NCBI GenBank assembly: GCA_035294465.1
Contig: DATGKW010000018.1
Coordinates: 1 to 10,817, forward strand
Source: Paraktedonobacter sp035294465
GTDB lineage: Bacteria; Chloroflexota; Ktedonobacteria; Ktedonobacterales; Ktedonobacteraceae
DNA: 10,817 bases
Reading direction: 5' to 3'
This document shows positions 1 to 6,430 of the stretch, piece after piece; within the stretch, counting starts at the first letter, position 1, and the number at the start of each line of letters is the position of its first letter. A model generated the notes under the pieces. That model was not told where the DNA came from and searched no databases. It saw only the letters and a program-made list of their open reading frames with translations. A program made the translations under genes and the position numbers.

Positions 1-2
1 TT

Positions 3-1859
3 GGCCCCTATCGCTTGATACGTCGGATCGGAGGCGGAGGAATGGGAGAGGTTTACCTGGCAGAGGATACGCGCCTGGGAGTCGCCCGCCAGGTCGCTAT
101 TAAGATGGTTCGCACTGAAGCCGATTCTCAAGCGGGGGCCAATGAGACCGAGCGGCTGTTCAAACGCGAAATGCAGGCCATCGCCAGGCTTGACCACCCC
201 TACATTTTGCCGCTCTACGATTTTGGCGAGGAACGGAGCGAGAACGTCATTATCACCTATATGGTCATGCCTTTCCGCTCCGCAGGGTCCCTGGCCGACT
301 GGCTGAACAAGCGTGACCCGGAGAAGCCGCTGAACCCGGAGGAGGCTGCTCATTTCATCTCTCAAGCCGCGCAAGCCCTGCAATACGCGCATGCCCAGGG
401 CCTTGTTCACCAGGACGTGAAGCCCGCGAACTTTTTGATCCGCGAACGCTCCGATCAGCCCTTGCCAGATATCCAGCTCTCCGATTTCGGTATCGTCAAG
501 ATTACTACCGCGACCACCATCAGCCAGAACGTTCGCGGTACTCCGTCATCGATGGCCCCGGAACAATGGAATGGGCATCCCGTGCCGGCTACCGATCAGT
601 ACGCGCTCGCCGTCATGGCCTACTGGCTATTGACGCGACAATTTCCCTTTAAGGGGACCATGCAACAGGTGCTGCTCCAGCATTTTGAAGTGCAGCCACA
701 TCCGCCTAGCACCCTCAATCCTGCCGTCTCACCAGCGCTGGACCTGATTATCCGCACTGCTTTACAAAAATCCCCTGAAGAGCGCTTTGCCTCTGTTACC
801 GCCTTCTCCAACGCTTTTGTCCAGGCCACTCAGCTCTCTTTTCCTCCACTTTCTGTTTCCAGCAATGGGCCAGGCGCAGTTAATCCAACCCTCCCGGCGT
901 CTCGTGAGAAAGGGCAGGCCATGCTCACTCCCGCTCTGCCCGTGCCAGCTCCCAATGCCTTCCGCAACGAGGCCATGATCCAGCCTCCGCCATTTCCAAC
1001 AGCGAACACAGAGAGGATACCATTCACTCCCCCTATTCCCGGTCCCCTTCCCCCGCGCCGCCAGAGGACAAACATGTTTCTTCTTCTGGGATTAGTTGCG
1101 CTCCTTATCCTTGCCAGCGCCGGAGGAGTAACGCTTGTGCTGCACCAGGGTCAGGTCAACGTCCAGGGGACTGCGACAGCGAGCATCCAGACTCGTCAGG
1201 CGGAAACGAGCGCGCAGGCAACTATGGCCGCGCAAGAGACGGCCACGGCGAATGCGCGTTTGACAGCCACTGCTATAGTTAATGCCTGCCCTTCATATAT
1301 TCAACAATGTGGCTCGTTTACCCCGTCCCTATCTGATCCTCTGCAAGGTCCTCGTAACTGGATACCAGGAAGCAATACAACTGTTCATGGAGACTGCCGG
1401 TACGTTAATGATGCCCTTCAAGTGAGCGATACAGCAGCGGGCTTTACCTTTGAGTGCGCCGGGTTACAAAATTTCAGCAATTTTGTGTTTGAGGTGCATA
1501 TGATGCTTATTCGGGGAGATTGTGGCGGGATTATGATCCAGTTTAACCCGAATAATGGCCAGGGCTATCAGTTTATTGTATGCTCAGGTGGCACATATAC
1601 TCTTTATAAATATACGTCTTTTGCCGGTTCGAGCAGCTCCATTTTGACGCGCGGGCTAAGTCAGGCGATCAAGGGCCCCGGTGATGTGAACACCCTGGCG
1701 ATTGCTTTCACTAATGGCTCGATCTCGTTGTACGTCAACCAGCAGACGCTTAATTCGGCAGGCGATGATAACTTTACCAACGGCGAAATTGCCTTACTGG
1801 CTGCTGATCGTCAGAACACAACTACCGTAAATTATACAGACGCGCGCGTTTGGGCTTGA
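3..1859 (+). CDS. Receptor-like Ser/Thr protein kinase with extracellular lectin-like domain (5' end outside window)
   Basis: Membrane-anchored Hanks-type (PknB-like) Ser/Thr kinase. The frame is open from base 3 and reads GPYRLIRRIGGGGMGEV, so the true start lies shortly before the window; TTG at 15 is only the first possible start inside it. Numbering from TTG: Gly-rich loop 6-11, VAIK lysine 30, helix-C Glu 52, catalytic loop HQDVKPAN 132-139 (Asp134), DFG 157-159, APE 181-183. The usual HRD Arg is Gln133, making this a non-RD kinase that may not need activation-loop phosphorylation. A Pro-rich linker (about 280-350) leads to one membrane helix (354-376), an Ala/Thr-rich stalk (385-425) and a C-terminal domain (430-614) rich in beta strand, with several Cys. 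That domain resembles LamG/DUF1080-type concanavalin folds, so the protein probably senses an extracellular ligand and signals inside the cell. Kinase identity is secure; the sensor fold is inferred. Confidence 0.93.
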   Translation, partial: GPYRLIRRIGGGGMGEVYLAEDTRLGVARQVAIKMVRTEADSQAGANETERLFKREMQAIARLDHPYILPLYDFGEERSENVIITYMVMPFRSAGSLADWLNKRDPEKPLNPEEAAHFISQAAQALQYAHAQGLVHQDVKPANFLIRERSDQPLPDIQLSDFGIVKITTATTISQNVRGTPSSMAPEQWNGHPVPATDQYALAVMAYWLLTRQFPFKGTMQQVLLQHFEVQPHPPSTLNPAVSPALDLIIRTALQKSPEERFASVTAFSNAFVQATQLSFPPLSVSSNGPGAVNPTLPASREKGQAMLTPALPVPAPNAFRNEAMIQPPPFPTANTERIPFTPPIPGPLPPRRQRTNMFLLLGLVALLILASAGGVTLVLHQGQVNVQGTATASIQTRQAETSAQATMAAQETATANARLTATAIVNACPSYIQQCGSFTPSLSDPLQGPRNWIPGSNTTVHGDCRYVNDALQVSDTAAGFTFECAGLQNFSNFVFEVHMMLIRGDCGGIMIQFNPNNGQGYQFIVCSGGTYTLYKYTSFAGSSSSILTRGLSQAIKGPGDVNTLAIAFTNGSISLYVNQQTLNSAGDDNFTNGEIALLAADRQNTTTVNYTDARVWA

Positions 1860-1951
1860 GCGACCCGACACGTCGCCTGAGCTATCTACAGGCATCGCTC
1901 TATCACGACTATGAAAACCTGAAAAAAGGACTGGAAAAGCTATTACGTGCT

Positions 1952-1992
1952 GCCGGCTCGCTTAAAACCTTCATATGGAGCTACGAGCCGGC
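1952..1992. terminator. Possible bidirectional terminator hairpin
   Basis: A perfect 9-bp inverted repeat, GCCGGCTCG (1952-1960) and CGAGCCGGC (1984-1992), encloses a 23-base loop. It lies between the convergent kinase and coiled-coil genes, 92 bp after the kinase stop and 19 bp after the coiled-coil stop. The GC-rich stem fits a terminator, but only a short T run (GTTTCTC) follows on the plus strand and none on the minus strand. A smaller GCCTG/CAGGC hairpin lies at 1875-1893. Confidence 0.35.
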
Positions 1993-2011
1993 CCGTTTCT
2001 CCCACGGTCGG

Positions 2012-2488
2012 CTAGTTTGGTTTCTCTGGCAGGCGTGCGAGGATCTGGGTGAGGAGCGCTTCCACCCGGCCAAACCGCGCTGTGTGATCGGTAAGCCGTG
2101 TTTCTACTCCATCCAGCCGTGTTTCTACTCTGTCCAGTCGTGTTTCTACCCCATCCAGCCGTGTTTCTACTCTGTCAAACCGTGCTGTATGATCGGTAAG
2201 CTGTGCTTCAATAGAATCGAGGCGTTTGTCTGTCTTATCGGCGTGCTTTTGCAGAAGATCGAAGTGGGCATTGGTTGCCTCGAAATGGACATCCAGAGCA
2301 GTACGAACGCTGTTAAAGCGCTGGTTCATTTCTTCATGCATCATAGCGACTCGCCCAATAGTGTTTTCGGCCAGGGCTTTGGTAATGGTGTACTGCATAA
2401 CGAAGTCTTGGTAACGGTTGGTTGTTTCTGCTTGAAATTGGGCAAGGTTTTGCTCGATGGCTGAGAGGCGCTCTTCCTGTGCTGGCAT
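2012..2488 (-). CDS. Small coiled-coil protein with in-frame heptad repeats, function unknown
   Basis: 158-residue acidic, highly helical protein starting MPAQEERLSAIEQN. No enzyme motif, signal peptide or membrane segment is visible, and I recognise no family. The C-terminal half is a regular coiled coil: four consecutive heptads of the form VETRLD(G/R), with Leu in a and Val in d positions, flanked on both sides by copies of LTDHTARF. The N-terminal half (EEMNQRFNSVRTAL, DKRLDSIEAQL) is also heptad-like. It probably forms a dimeric or trimeric rod, perhaps a scaffold. The open frame extends upstream to an ATG at 2569, but I chose the ATG at 2488: a TATAAT box lies inside the longer version (2537-2542), and AAAGG precedes 2488 at about 11 bases. 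It converges on the kinase gene. Repeat number may vary between strains. Confidence 0.75.
   Translation of the reverse strand: MPAQEERLSAIEQNLAQFQAETTNRYQDFVMQYTITKALAENTIGRVAMMHEEMNQRFNSVRTALDVHFEATNAHFDLLQKHADKTDKRLDSIEAQLTDHTARFDRVETRLDGVETRLDRVETRLDGVETRLTDHTARFGRVEALLTQILARLPEKPN
2098..2181. repeat. 21-bp tandem repeat, four copies, coding for heptads
   Basis: Four consecutive 21-bp units begin at 2098, 2119, 2140 and 2161, each starting GTGTTTCTAC on the plus strand. Units alternate between CCATCCAGCC-type and CTGTCCAGTC-type endings, which gives a 42-bp higher-order period. The array is flanked by two diverged copies of a longer block, at 2074-2100 and 2179-2205, spaced 105 bp apart. 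The 21-bp period equals one coiled-coil heptad, so unit gain or loss keeps the frame. Confidence 0.85.
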
Positions 2489-2536
2489 TGGGTGCCTGCC
2501 TTTCGTTTGCTGAACATTAGCCCGGATGTCAGTTCG

Positions 2537-2566
2537 ATTATACCATGCGTTTCGTCGAGAAGGAAA
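2537..2566 (-). promoter_or_regulatory. Likely promoter of the coiled-coil gene
   Basis: On the minus strand, a perfect TATAAT lies at 2542-2537. No good -35 is present; TTTCCT at 2566-2561 with an 18-bp spacer is the nearest candidate. Transcription would start near 2530, giving a leader of about 40 bases before the ATG at 2488. Confidence 0.4.
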
Positions 2567-2661
2567 CATCGGGGCTGAAACTGTCTGTTTAGGTGCTATG
2601 TTTGTGCTGGGATGGGCTTCTGAGAAAGGTTGAGCTTGCTCTGATCATGCGCATATCAGAA

Positions 2662-2695
2662 ATCCTCCCTGGCAACATATCTATCCAGGGAGGAT
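2662..2695. terminator. Hairpin downstream of the exporter gene, likely terminator
   Basis: A perfect 11-bp inverted repeat, ATCCTCCCTGG (2662-2672) and CCAGGGAGGAT (2685-2695), encloses a 12-base loop. It lies 77 bp beyond the exporter stop codon. There is no uridine tract on either side, so termination is plausible but not proven. The rest of the 2489-2772 gap holds the coiled-coil promoter and nothing else I recognise. Confidence 0.45.
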
Positions 2696-2772
2696 CATAT
2701 CATAGAAATGTACTATTGACAAGAGTTCAGGCAAGCGAACTACGAAAAATCATTCAGAGCAAGCAGACAGGG

Positions 2773-4305
2773 CTACGGAACTACCGGCGCTGTCTCGCTC
2801 TCTTCAACCTTCTCGCCGCGCTTCTTCGCAGCTCTGGTGGCTTCAAGGGCGGGATCACGGCCAATGAAGATGGCCAGGATCGCGCAGATGGCGCAGCCGA
2901 TCAGCGAGAACATAAAGGTATCGTTCATACCCAGGGTCAGCGCGTGTTGCGCTACACAGAGGTGGAGCAGTTGGGCGTTGCGACCAACTTGCTGCACACA
3001 ACCTGCCGCGACATCCGTGGCGTGCGCAGTCGCTCGCTGCGTCAGATAGGTGGTGAGCACCGAGACGCCAACCGCTCCGAAGACTGTCTTGGTCGAGCTC
3101 ATCAGCGAGGTAGCCTTTGCCATCTGCTTGTTGCTCACTACTGCGACCCCCACAGTTTGCAGCGGTACACCGACCAGGCCCAGGCCCAGGCCGCGCAGAA
3201 TCAACCAGATCTGCACATCCGCGCCCGTGGTTGTGGTGGTCAAGTTGGTGAATCCGTACATCGAAACCGCGACGATAACCGCGCCTATCACCGAGAGAAT
3301 GCGCGGCCCGACCAGATTATAGAGCCGTCCGCTAATCACAATGCCGGTGGCCATAGCCAGGCCCTGGGAGATGATAATCTCGCCCGTGGTCATGGCAGAT
3401 AGGCCCTCAACGTTCTCGAAGAAGAACGGCAGAAGGAAGATGCTACCGAAAAGCACCGCCGTCGTGGCCCAGATCAGGAGATTCGCCATCGAAAAGGTAT
3501 AGCTGCGAAACAGCCGGATATCGATCACCGGGTCTTTGACCAGCAGCTCGACAATCATAAAGGCCATCAGCAGGACGCCGCCGATCACCAGGTAGGTGAT
3601 AACTGTGCTATCGCTCCAGCCGTTTGTTCCCGCCAGCGAGATGCCGTAGACCAGAGTGGCGAAGCCGCCCATAGAGAGCAGCAGACCCAGGACATCAAAG
3701 CCCTGGCCGGCGGTTTCGCCTGTGCCGTTCGTCTCCTGATCGTCTTTGCGTCCGCGCAGCACCAGCGCCGCCAGGATAAAGGCCACGACGCCGATCGGCA
3801 GGTTGATCGTGAAGATCGCGTTCCAGCTGAAGTTTGTTGCCAGGTAGCCGCCAAGTACGGGTCCGAAGGCTGGTCCCAGCAGCAGCGGGACCATCAGCAG
3901 CGACATCGCGCCCGCCCGCTCCGTGGGATCGAAAAGGCGAAAGATAATCGCCATGGCCACCGGCAGCAGCGCACCTCCACCAATGCCCTGCAGTACGCGG
4001 AAAGTGATCAGCGTCTGCTGATTGGGCGCGAACGCGCACAGCGCTGAGCCAACGGTAAAGAGCGCCAGGGCAATCAGAAAGACCGTCTTCGCGCCGATAC
4101 GATCACTAATATAGCCCACGGTGGGAATAATGGCCGCGTTAGCCAGAAAGTATCCGGTCGCAACCCAGGTAATCGCCTCTTCGGTTGTATGAAAGGCCGC
4201 CGCGATTTGCGGCAGCACGACGCTCACAATAGTTGCGTCAAGAATTGCTATCAGCAGGCCGAGGGCAATAACCAGCGTAGCCTGCCATCTGTAAGTGAGG
4301 CGCAT
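2773..4305 (-). CDS. DHA2-family MFS multidrug efflux transporter (EmrB/QacA type)
   Basis: 510-residue inner-membrane drug:proton antiporter of the 14-helix DHA2 branch of the major facilitator superfamily. Visible signatures: motif D1 LDATIVSVVLPQ (22-33) in helix 1, motif A GYISDRIGAKTVF (64-76) after helix 2, motif B RVLQGIGGGALLPV (103-116) with the proton-coupling Arg103 in helix 4, and antiporter motif C GPAFGPVLGGY (144-154) in helix 5. A charged cytoplasmic loop (about 185-208) follows helix 6. Length and helix count match QacA/EmrB relatives. The ATG at 4305 is preceded at 8 bases by AAGGAG. The gene lies downstream of a tetR gene in the same direction, separated by 251 bp holding a MITE-like element, so it is probably the target of that regulator. 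The substrate cannot be read from sequence; no membrane fusion partner (EmrA) is adjacent. Confidence 0.93.
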   Translation of the reverse strand: MRLTYRWQATLVIALGLLIAILDATIVSVVLPQIAAAFHTTEEAITWVATGYFLANAAIIPTVGYISDRIGAKTVFLIALALFTVGSALCAFAPNQQTLITFRVLQGIGGGALLPVAMAIIFRLFDPTERAGAMSLLMVPLLLGPAFGPVLGGYLATNFSWNAIFTINLPIGVVAFILAALVLRGRKDDQETNGTGETAGQGFDVLGLLLSMGGFATLVYGISLAGTNGWSDSTVITYLVIGGVLLMAFMIVELLVKDPVIDIRLFRSYTFSMANLLIWATTAVLFGSIFLLPFFFENVEGLSAMTTGEIIISQGLAMATGIVISGRLYNLVGPRILSVIGAVIVAVSMYGFTNLTTTTTGADVQIWLILRGLGLGLVGVPLQTVGVAVVSNKQMAKATSLMSSTKTVFGAVGVSVLTTYLTQRATAHATDVAAGCVQQVGRNAQLLHLCVAQHALTLGMNDTFMFSLIGCAICAILAIFIGRDPALEATRAAKKRGEKVEESETAPVVP

Positions 4306-4378
4306 TGTTTCGCTCCTTCTTTATGTGCGTGAAATGTCTGTTTTCTTTCCTCATGGCGAAAAACAGCACACAAAAAAT

Positions 4379-4563
4379 GCCATAGAGGACCGCTTCAGCG
4401 CGTCCTCTCCTGATTTATCGAGAAGCGCCTGCATTACAGGGATATCGTTTTTACTGCACCTGCGCGGAGAAGGCAGGCATTTCATCGCGTTGGCGAGCTG
4501 CTCACACGGCGACCGGCCTCGCTCAAGCAGGAGCCAGACCCGATGCAATTGGCCCTCTATGGC
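4379..4563. mobile_element. MITE-like repeat element, copy A
   Basis: 185-bp non-coding element bounded by GCCATAGAGGACCG (4379-4392) and the imperfect inverted end GGCCCTCTATGGC (4551-4563). It shares several blocks with copy B at 9494-9661: 4411-4438 matches 9506-9533 at 22 of 28 positions, GGC(A/G)GGCATTTC at 4472-4483 matches 9571-9582, and GTTGGCGAG at 4489-4497 matches 9604-9612. Relative to copy B it carries about 20 extra bases after the left end, which form a GAGGAC/GTCCTC hairpin (4385-4407). The last 7 bases extend into tetR and supply its TAG stop. No transposase and no clear target duplication. Confidence 0.7.
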
Positions 4564-5339
4564 GAGTTTTGTTCTTTTTTCGGCGCGGGATCATTCAATA
4601 TCCCATGTATGAGAAATTCAATGATGTGCTCCTTCACGCGAGCCAGCGTTTCAGGAGAAGAAGCCTGATCGGCGGGTAAGACCATCTCATAAAGGGGGAG
4701 CGAGGTAAGATAGGACATATACATCTGCTCGGCCATGAGAAGCAAGAGGAGCGGATCGGCTCCTGGTCGCAGCAGTCCGGCTTCCTGGGCTTTGGAGCAG
4801 AGTACTCGAAATTGAGCAATGTCCTCCATATTCATTTGTCCGGCAGTCTTCTTCCAGCTTTGCCAGCCTTCGGCCTGTTCCCAGGTAATGATGCGCAGGA
4901 TGCGTGGATTCTTCTCCAGGTACTCAAACGCCAGATTCATCCCTATTTCAAGCAATCCTCTGAATTTGTGGGCGTCGGTAGTAATGGTTGGATCTTCTAA
5001 CAGGATCGCGAATACTTGCGCCTGTACCTCAGTTCCCTGCCTGTCCGCCCGTCTGAGCACCTCCGCGTAAAGATTGAGCTTATCGCCAAAGTATTGAAAG
5101 ATCAGGCTTTTGTTATAGCCCGCGATTGCCGCGATAGCATCAACCCGTGCTCCATCGAAACCATGTTCCGCGAACACCTCTTCCGCTGCGTCGAGAATCG
5201 CTCGGCGCGCGCTCTCCGCGTCGTGTGTACGTCCGCGCCGTTCACGCTCAGGTCCTCGCACCCGGTTCTCAACCAGCGCTCCAAGCGTCCCCCTCGTCTC
5301 ATTTCCTGCTTTCCGTCGTTCAGGACCAGAATCGTCCAT
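4557..5339 (-). CDS. TetR-family transcriptional regulator
   Basis: 260-residue TetR/AcrR-type repressor. After a basic, Arg-rich N-terminal extension of about 40 residues comes the DNA-binding domain (about 42-92): ARRAILDAAEEVFAEHGFDG, then the helix-turn-helix ARVDAIAAIAGYNKSLIFQYFGDK region with recognition helix near 74-84. The remaining helical domain (about 95-245) should bind ligand and dimerise; it contains hydrophobic and aromatic residues but no recognisable ligand class. The ATG at 5339 has AAGGTGA a few bases upstream. A strong promoter and palindromic operator lie just before the gene, so self-repression is likely. The adjacent downstream exporter suggests a drug-responsive pair, like TetR/TetA or QacR/QacA in logic. 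The last two codons and the TAG stop lie in the terminus of repeat element A, so the C-terminus may have been altered by its insertion. Confidence 0.92.
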   Translation of the reverse strand: MDDSGPERRKAGNETRGTLGALVENRVRGPERERRGRTHDAESARRAILDAAEEVFAEHGFDGARVDAIAAIAGYNKSLIFQYFGDKLNLYAEVLRRADRQGTEVQAQVFAILLEDPTITTDAHKFRGLLEIGMNLAFEYLEKNPRILRIITWEQAEGWQSWKKTAGQMNMEDIAQFRVLCSKAQEAGLLRPGADPLLLLLMAEQMYMSYLTSLPLYEMVLPADQASSPETLARVKEHIIEFLIHGILNDPAPKKEQNSP

Positions 5340-5367
5340 TCCCTCACCTTCTTCATTTCAAACAAAC

Positions 5368-5393
5368 CGGTTAGTTAATTTTCTAACTAACTG
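5368..5393. promoter_or_regulatory. Probable TetR operator
   Basis: Imperfect 10-bp inverted repeat CGGTTAGTTA (5368-5377) and TAACTAACTG (5384-5393) around a 6-base ATTTTC centre; 9 of 10 pairs match. It overlaps the predicted tetR transcription start (about 5392) and early leader. A second short palindrome, AACCGGTT (5365-5372), overlaps its left side. Position and symmetry fit a TetR dimer site. No second copy was seen before the exporter gene. Confidence 0.65.
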
Positions 5394-5398
5394 ATTAG

Positions 5399-5427
5399 AT
5401 TGTAGTCAGGGCGGGAGAGTTTGTCAA
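5399..5427 (-). promoter_or_regulatory. tetR promoter
   Basis: On the minus strand a perfect -35 TTGACA (5427-5422), a 17-bp spacer and -10 TACAAT (5404-5399) give a near-consensus housekeeping promoter. The predicted start is near 5392, inside the palindromic operator and about 50 bases before the tetR ATG. Confidence 0.75.
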
Positions 5428-5441
5428 GAGGAGATGGAAAC

Positions 5442-5499
5442 AGAAAGCAGATTTGGCAGGGATGGCGGTATCGCTTCATCCCTGCCAAGTCTGCTTTCT
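5442..5499 (-). terminator. Long hairpin, probable terminator of the peptidoglycan-binding gene
   Basis: Arms 5442-5464 and 5477-5499 pair over 23 bp with a single G-U wobble around a 12-base loop (AGAAAGCAGA... and ...TCTGCTTTCT). It begins 78 bp after the stop of the 5578-5949 gene and ends 14 bp before the tetR -35 box. It could insulate the tetR promoter from upstream transcription. Minus-strand sequence after the stem is TTTCTGTTTCC, a weak T tract. It is unusually long for a terminator and could also be a small repeat element. Confidence 0.5.
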
Positions 5500-5577
5500 C
5501 CCTTTTAGAGTGAAGAGTGAAGAAGAAATTAATCACATCTGACCTTTTTATCGGCGAGAAGGAAGGTTTGGCCAGCT

Positions 5578-5949
5578 TTAGTAACACATCCCTATCGCTC
5601 CCCAGGTCTGTTTCCCGACAATACCATCTTGCCGAAGGTGGCTTGCAGCCCGGAGACTTTTGACAGCATCCTCAGTATGGGCACCGAATTTGCCATCGCG
5701 GACCAGGGGAAACCAGTGGTCTTTGCCATAGGTTTGGCTAATGTCGCGATCATATGCATCCATATTGAGCGCCTGCTGAAGAGCCTGGACCCACACTCCA
5801 CTGCTCCCATAGCCCAGTTGTACAGGGCAGCGGGAACCCCCAGAGGCACCGCTATGGCTCAGGATGAGATAGCCATTCCAGGTAACGGCAGTGCAGTAAC
5901 CCAGGGACGCCCATGTCGGAGCGTCTACCACACCACTCTTTTTCTTCAC
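5578..5949 (-). CDS. Peptidoglycan-binding domain protein, probably 5'-truncated
   Basis: 123 residues from a GTG at 5949. The C-terminal part is a PG_binding_1-type repeat: GSSGVWVQALQQALN, then DGKFGAHTEDAVKSL and DGIVGKQTWGAIGMC. Such repeats bind cell-wall peptidoglycan in secreted proteins. The start is suspect. The GTG has no ribosome binding site, and the frame stays open upstream to 6000, where GANTRGAAIAW followed by GVVDAPTWASLG reads as the second half of another repeat of the same kind. A TAA at 6001-6003 cuts this first repeat in the middle, and no signal peptide is encoded, although the family is normally exported. The gene therefore looks like a remnant of a two-repeat protein whose 5' part is lost. 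Alternatives are a rare ATT start (6000, or 5976 after GAGGAG) or a sequencing error near 6001. The domain call is firm; function is doubtful. Confidence 0.65.
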   Translation of the reverse strand: MKKKSGVVDAPTWASLGYCTAVTWNGYLILSHSGASGGSRCPVQLGYGSSGVWVQALQQALNMDAYDRDISQTYGKDHWFPLVRDGKFGAHTEDAVKSLRAASHLRQDGIVGKQTWGAIGMCY

Positions 5950-6023
5950 CGTGAACTTGTACTGCCAGGCAATAGCTGCTCCTCTGGTATTGGCTCCAAT
6001 TTACGAGCAGGAAGAGCATTGAG

Positions 6024-6053
6024 TCGTCAGATTGCTTGAAACTATGCTACAAT
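6024..6053 (+). promoter_or_regulatory. Likely promoter of the J-domain gene
   Basis: An extended -10, TGCTACAAT (hexamer TACAAT at 6048-6053), is preceded after 18 bp by TCGTCA (6024-6029), a 4-of-6 match to TTGACA. Predicted start near 6060, giving a leader of about 55 bases. The promoter sits just beyond the point where the peptidoglycan-binding frame breaks. Confidence 0.5.
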
Positions 6054-6114
6054 AGAGGCGCATGCCGGTTGCGGGAGAAGGGAAGAAGTACAACTATTAG
6101 ATTAGAGAAAGTAC

Positions 6115-6408
6115 ATGGGTACCAGCCAGCCGCCAAGACAGAGTATGCTCAGCCTTTTATGGGAAACCCTGCGCCTGGGGATGCGCCTGCTTTTCCAGAG
6201 TAATACATCTCCCGTACGTCCGCTGCTGCAGCGCCAGCAGGCGCTGGCTGTGCTTGGCCTGCCTCCCAATGCAACTCCTCAGCAGATCAAGCGGCGTTAT
6301 AGGGTGCTGGCGAAAAAATATCATCCAGACTTGGGCGGCGACCCGCGACAGATGCAGCGCCTGGTCGCCGCTTACGAACTTTTGATGAAGGAACGACAGC
6401 CGCGCTAG
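6115..6408 (+). CDS. Small J-domain (DnaJ-like) protein
   Basis: 97-residue protein with a compact J domain at about 43-92: ALAVLGLPPNATPQQIKRRYRVLAKKYHPDLGGD, with the essential HPD tripeptide at 70-72. J domains stimulate the ATPase of Hsp70/DnaK. There is no Gly/Phe region, zinc finger or substrate-binding domain, so this is not DnaJ itself but a stand-alone (type III) co-chaperone. Residues 11-30 form a partly hydrophobic, amphipathic helix (MLSLLWETLRLGMRLLF) that may attach to a membrane or to a client. Start: ATG at 6115 with only a weak AGAGA site before it; this is the first ATG in frame near the predicted promoter. It converges on the zinc-ribbon gene with 22 bp between stops, so the two are separately transcribed. 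Confidence 0.85.
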   Translation: MGTSQPPRQSMLSLLWETLRLGMRLLFQSNTSPVRPLLQRQQALAVLGLPPNATPQQIKRRYRVLAKKYHPDLGGDPRQMQRLVAAYELLMKERQPR

Positions 6409-6430
6409 CCCATCTCCGATAGCTCGACGC

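Noticed and set aside
2098..2181. Possible CRISPR-like array
   Set aside because: Units are contiguous with no spacers and lie inside a coding frame.
1850..2464. 204-codon plus-strand open frame with CFYS(I/V)Q repeats
   Set aside because: It is the reverse shadow of the coiled-coil gene and its 21-bp repeat, with no ribosome binding site; the minus-strand frame gives perfect heptads.
2716..2744. TTGACA box on the plus strand
   Set aside because: No -10 hexamer at a proper distance and no plus-strand gene downstream.
2593..3402. 269-codon plus-strand open frame
   Set aside because: It lies mostly opposite the exporter gene, which has clear MFS motifs; its translation is Arg/His/Gln-rich with no recognisable domain, so it is an antisense shadow.
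4338..4366. CTGTTTT/AAAACAG inverted repeat before the exporter gene as a second TetR operator
   Set aside because: Its half-sites do not resemble the TTAGTTA palindrome before tetR and it has no clear promoter next to it.
6062..6100. 12-codon plus-strand leader peptide (MPVAGEGKKYNY) between promoter and J-domain gene
   Set aside because: It has no ribosome binding site and begins about 2 bases after the predicted start; too little support to call.
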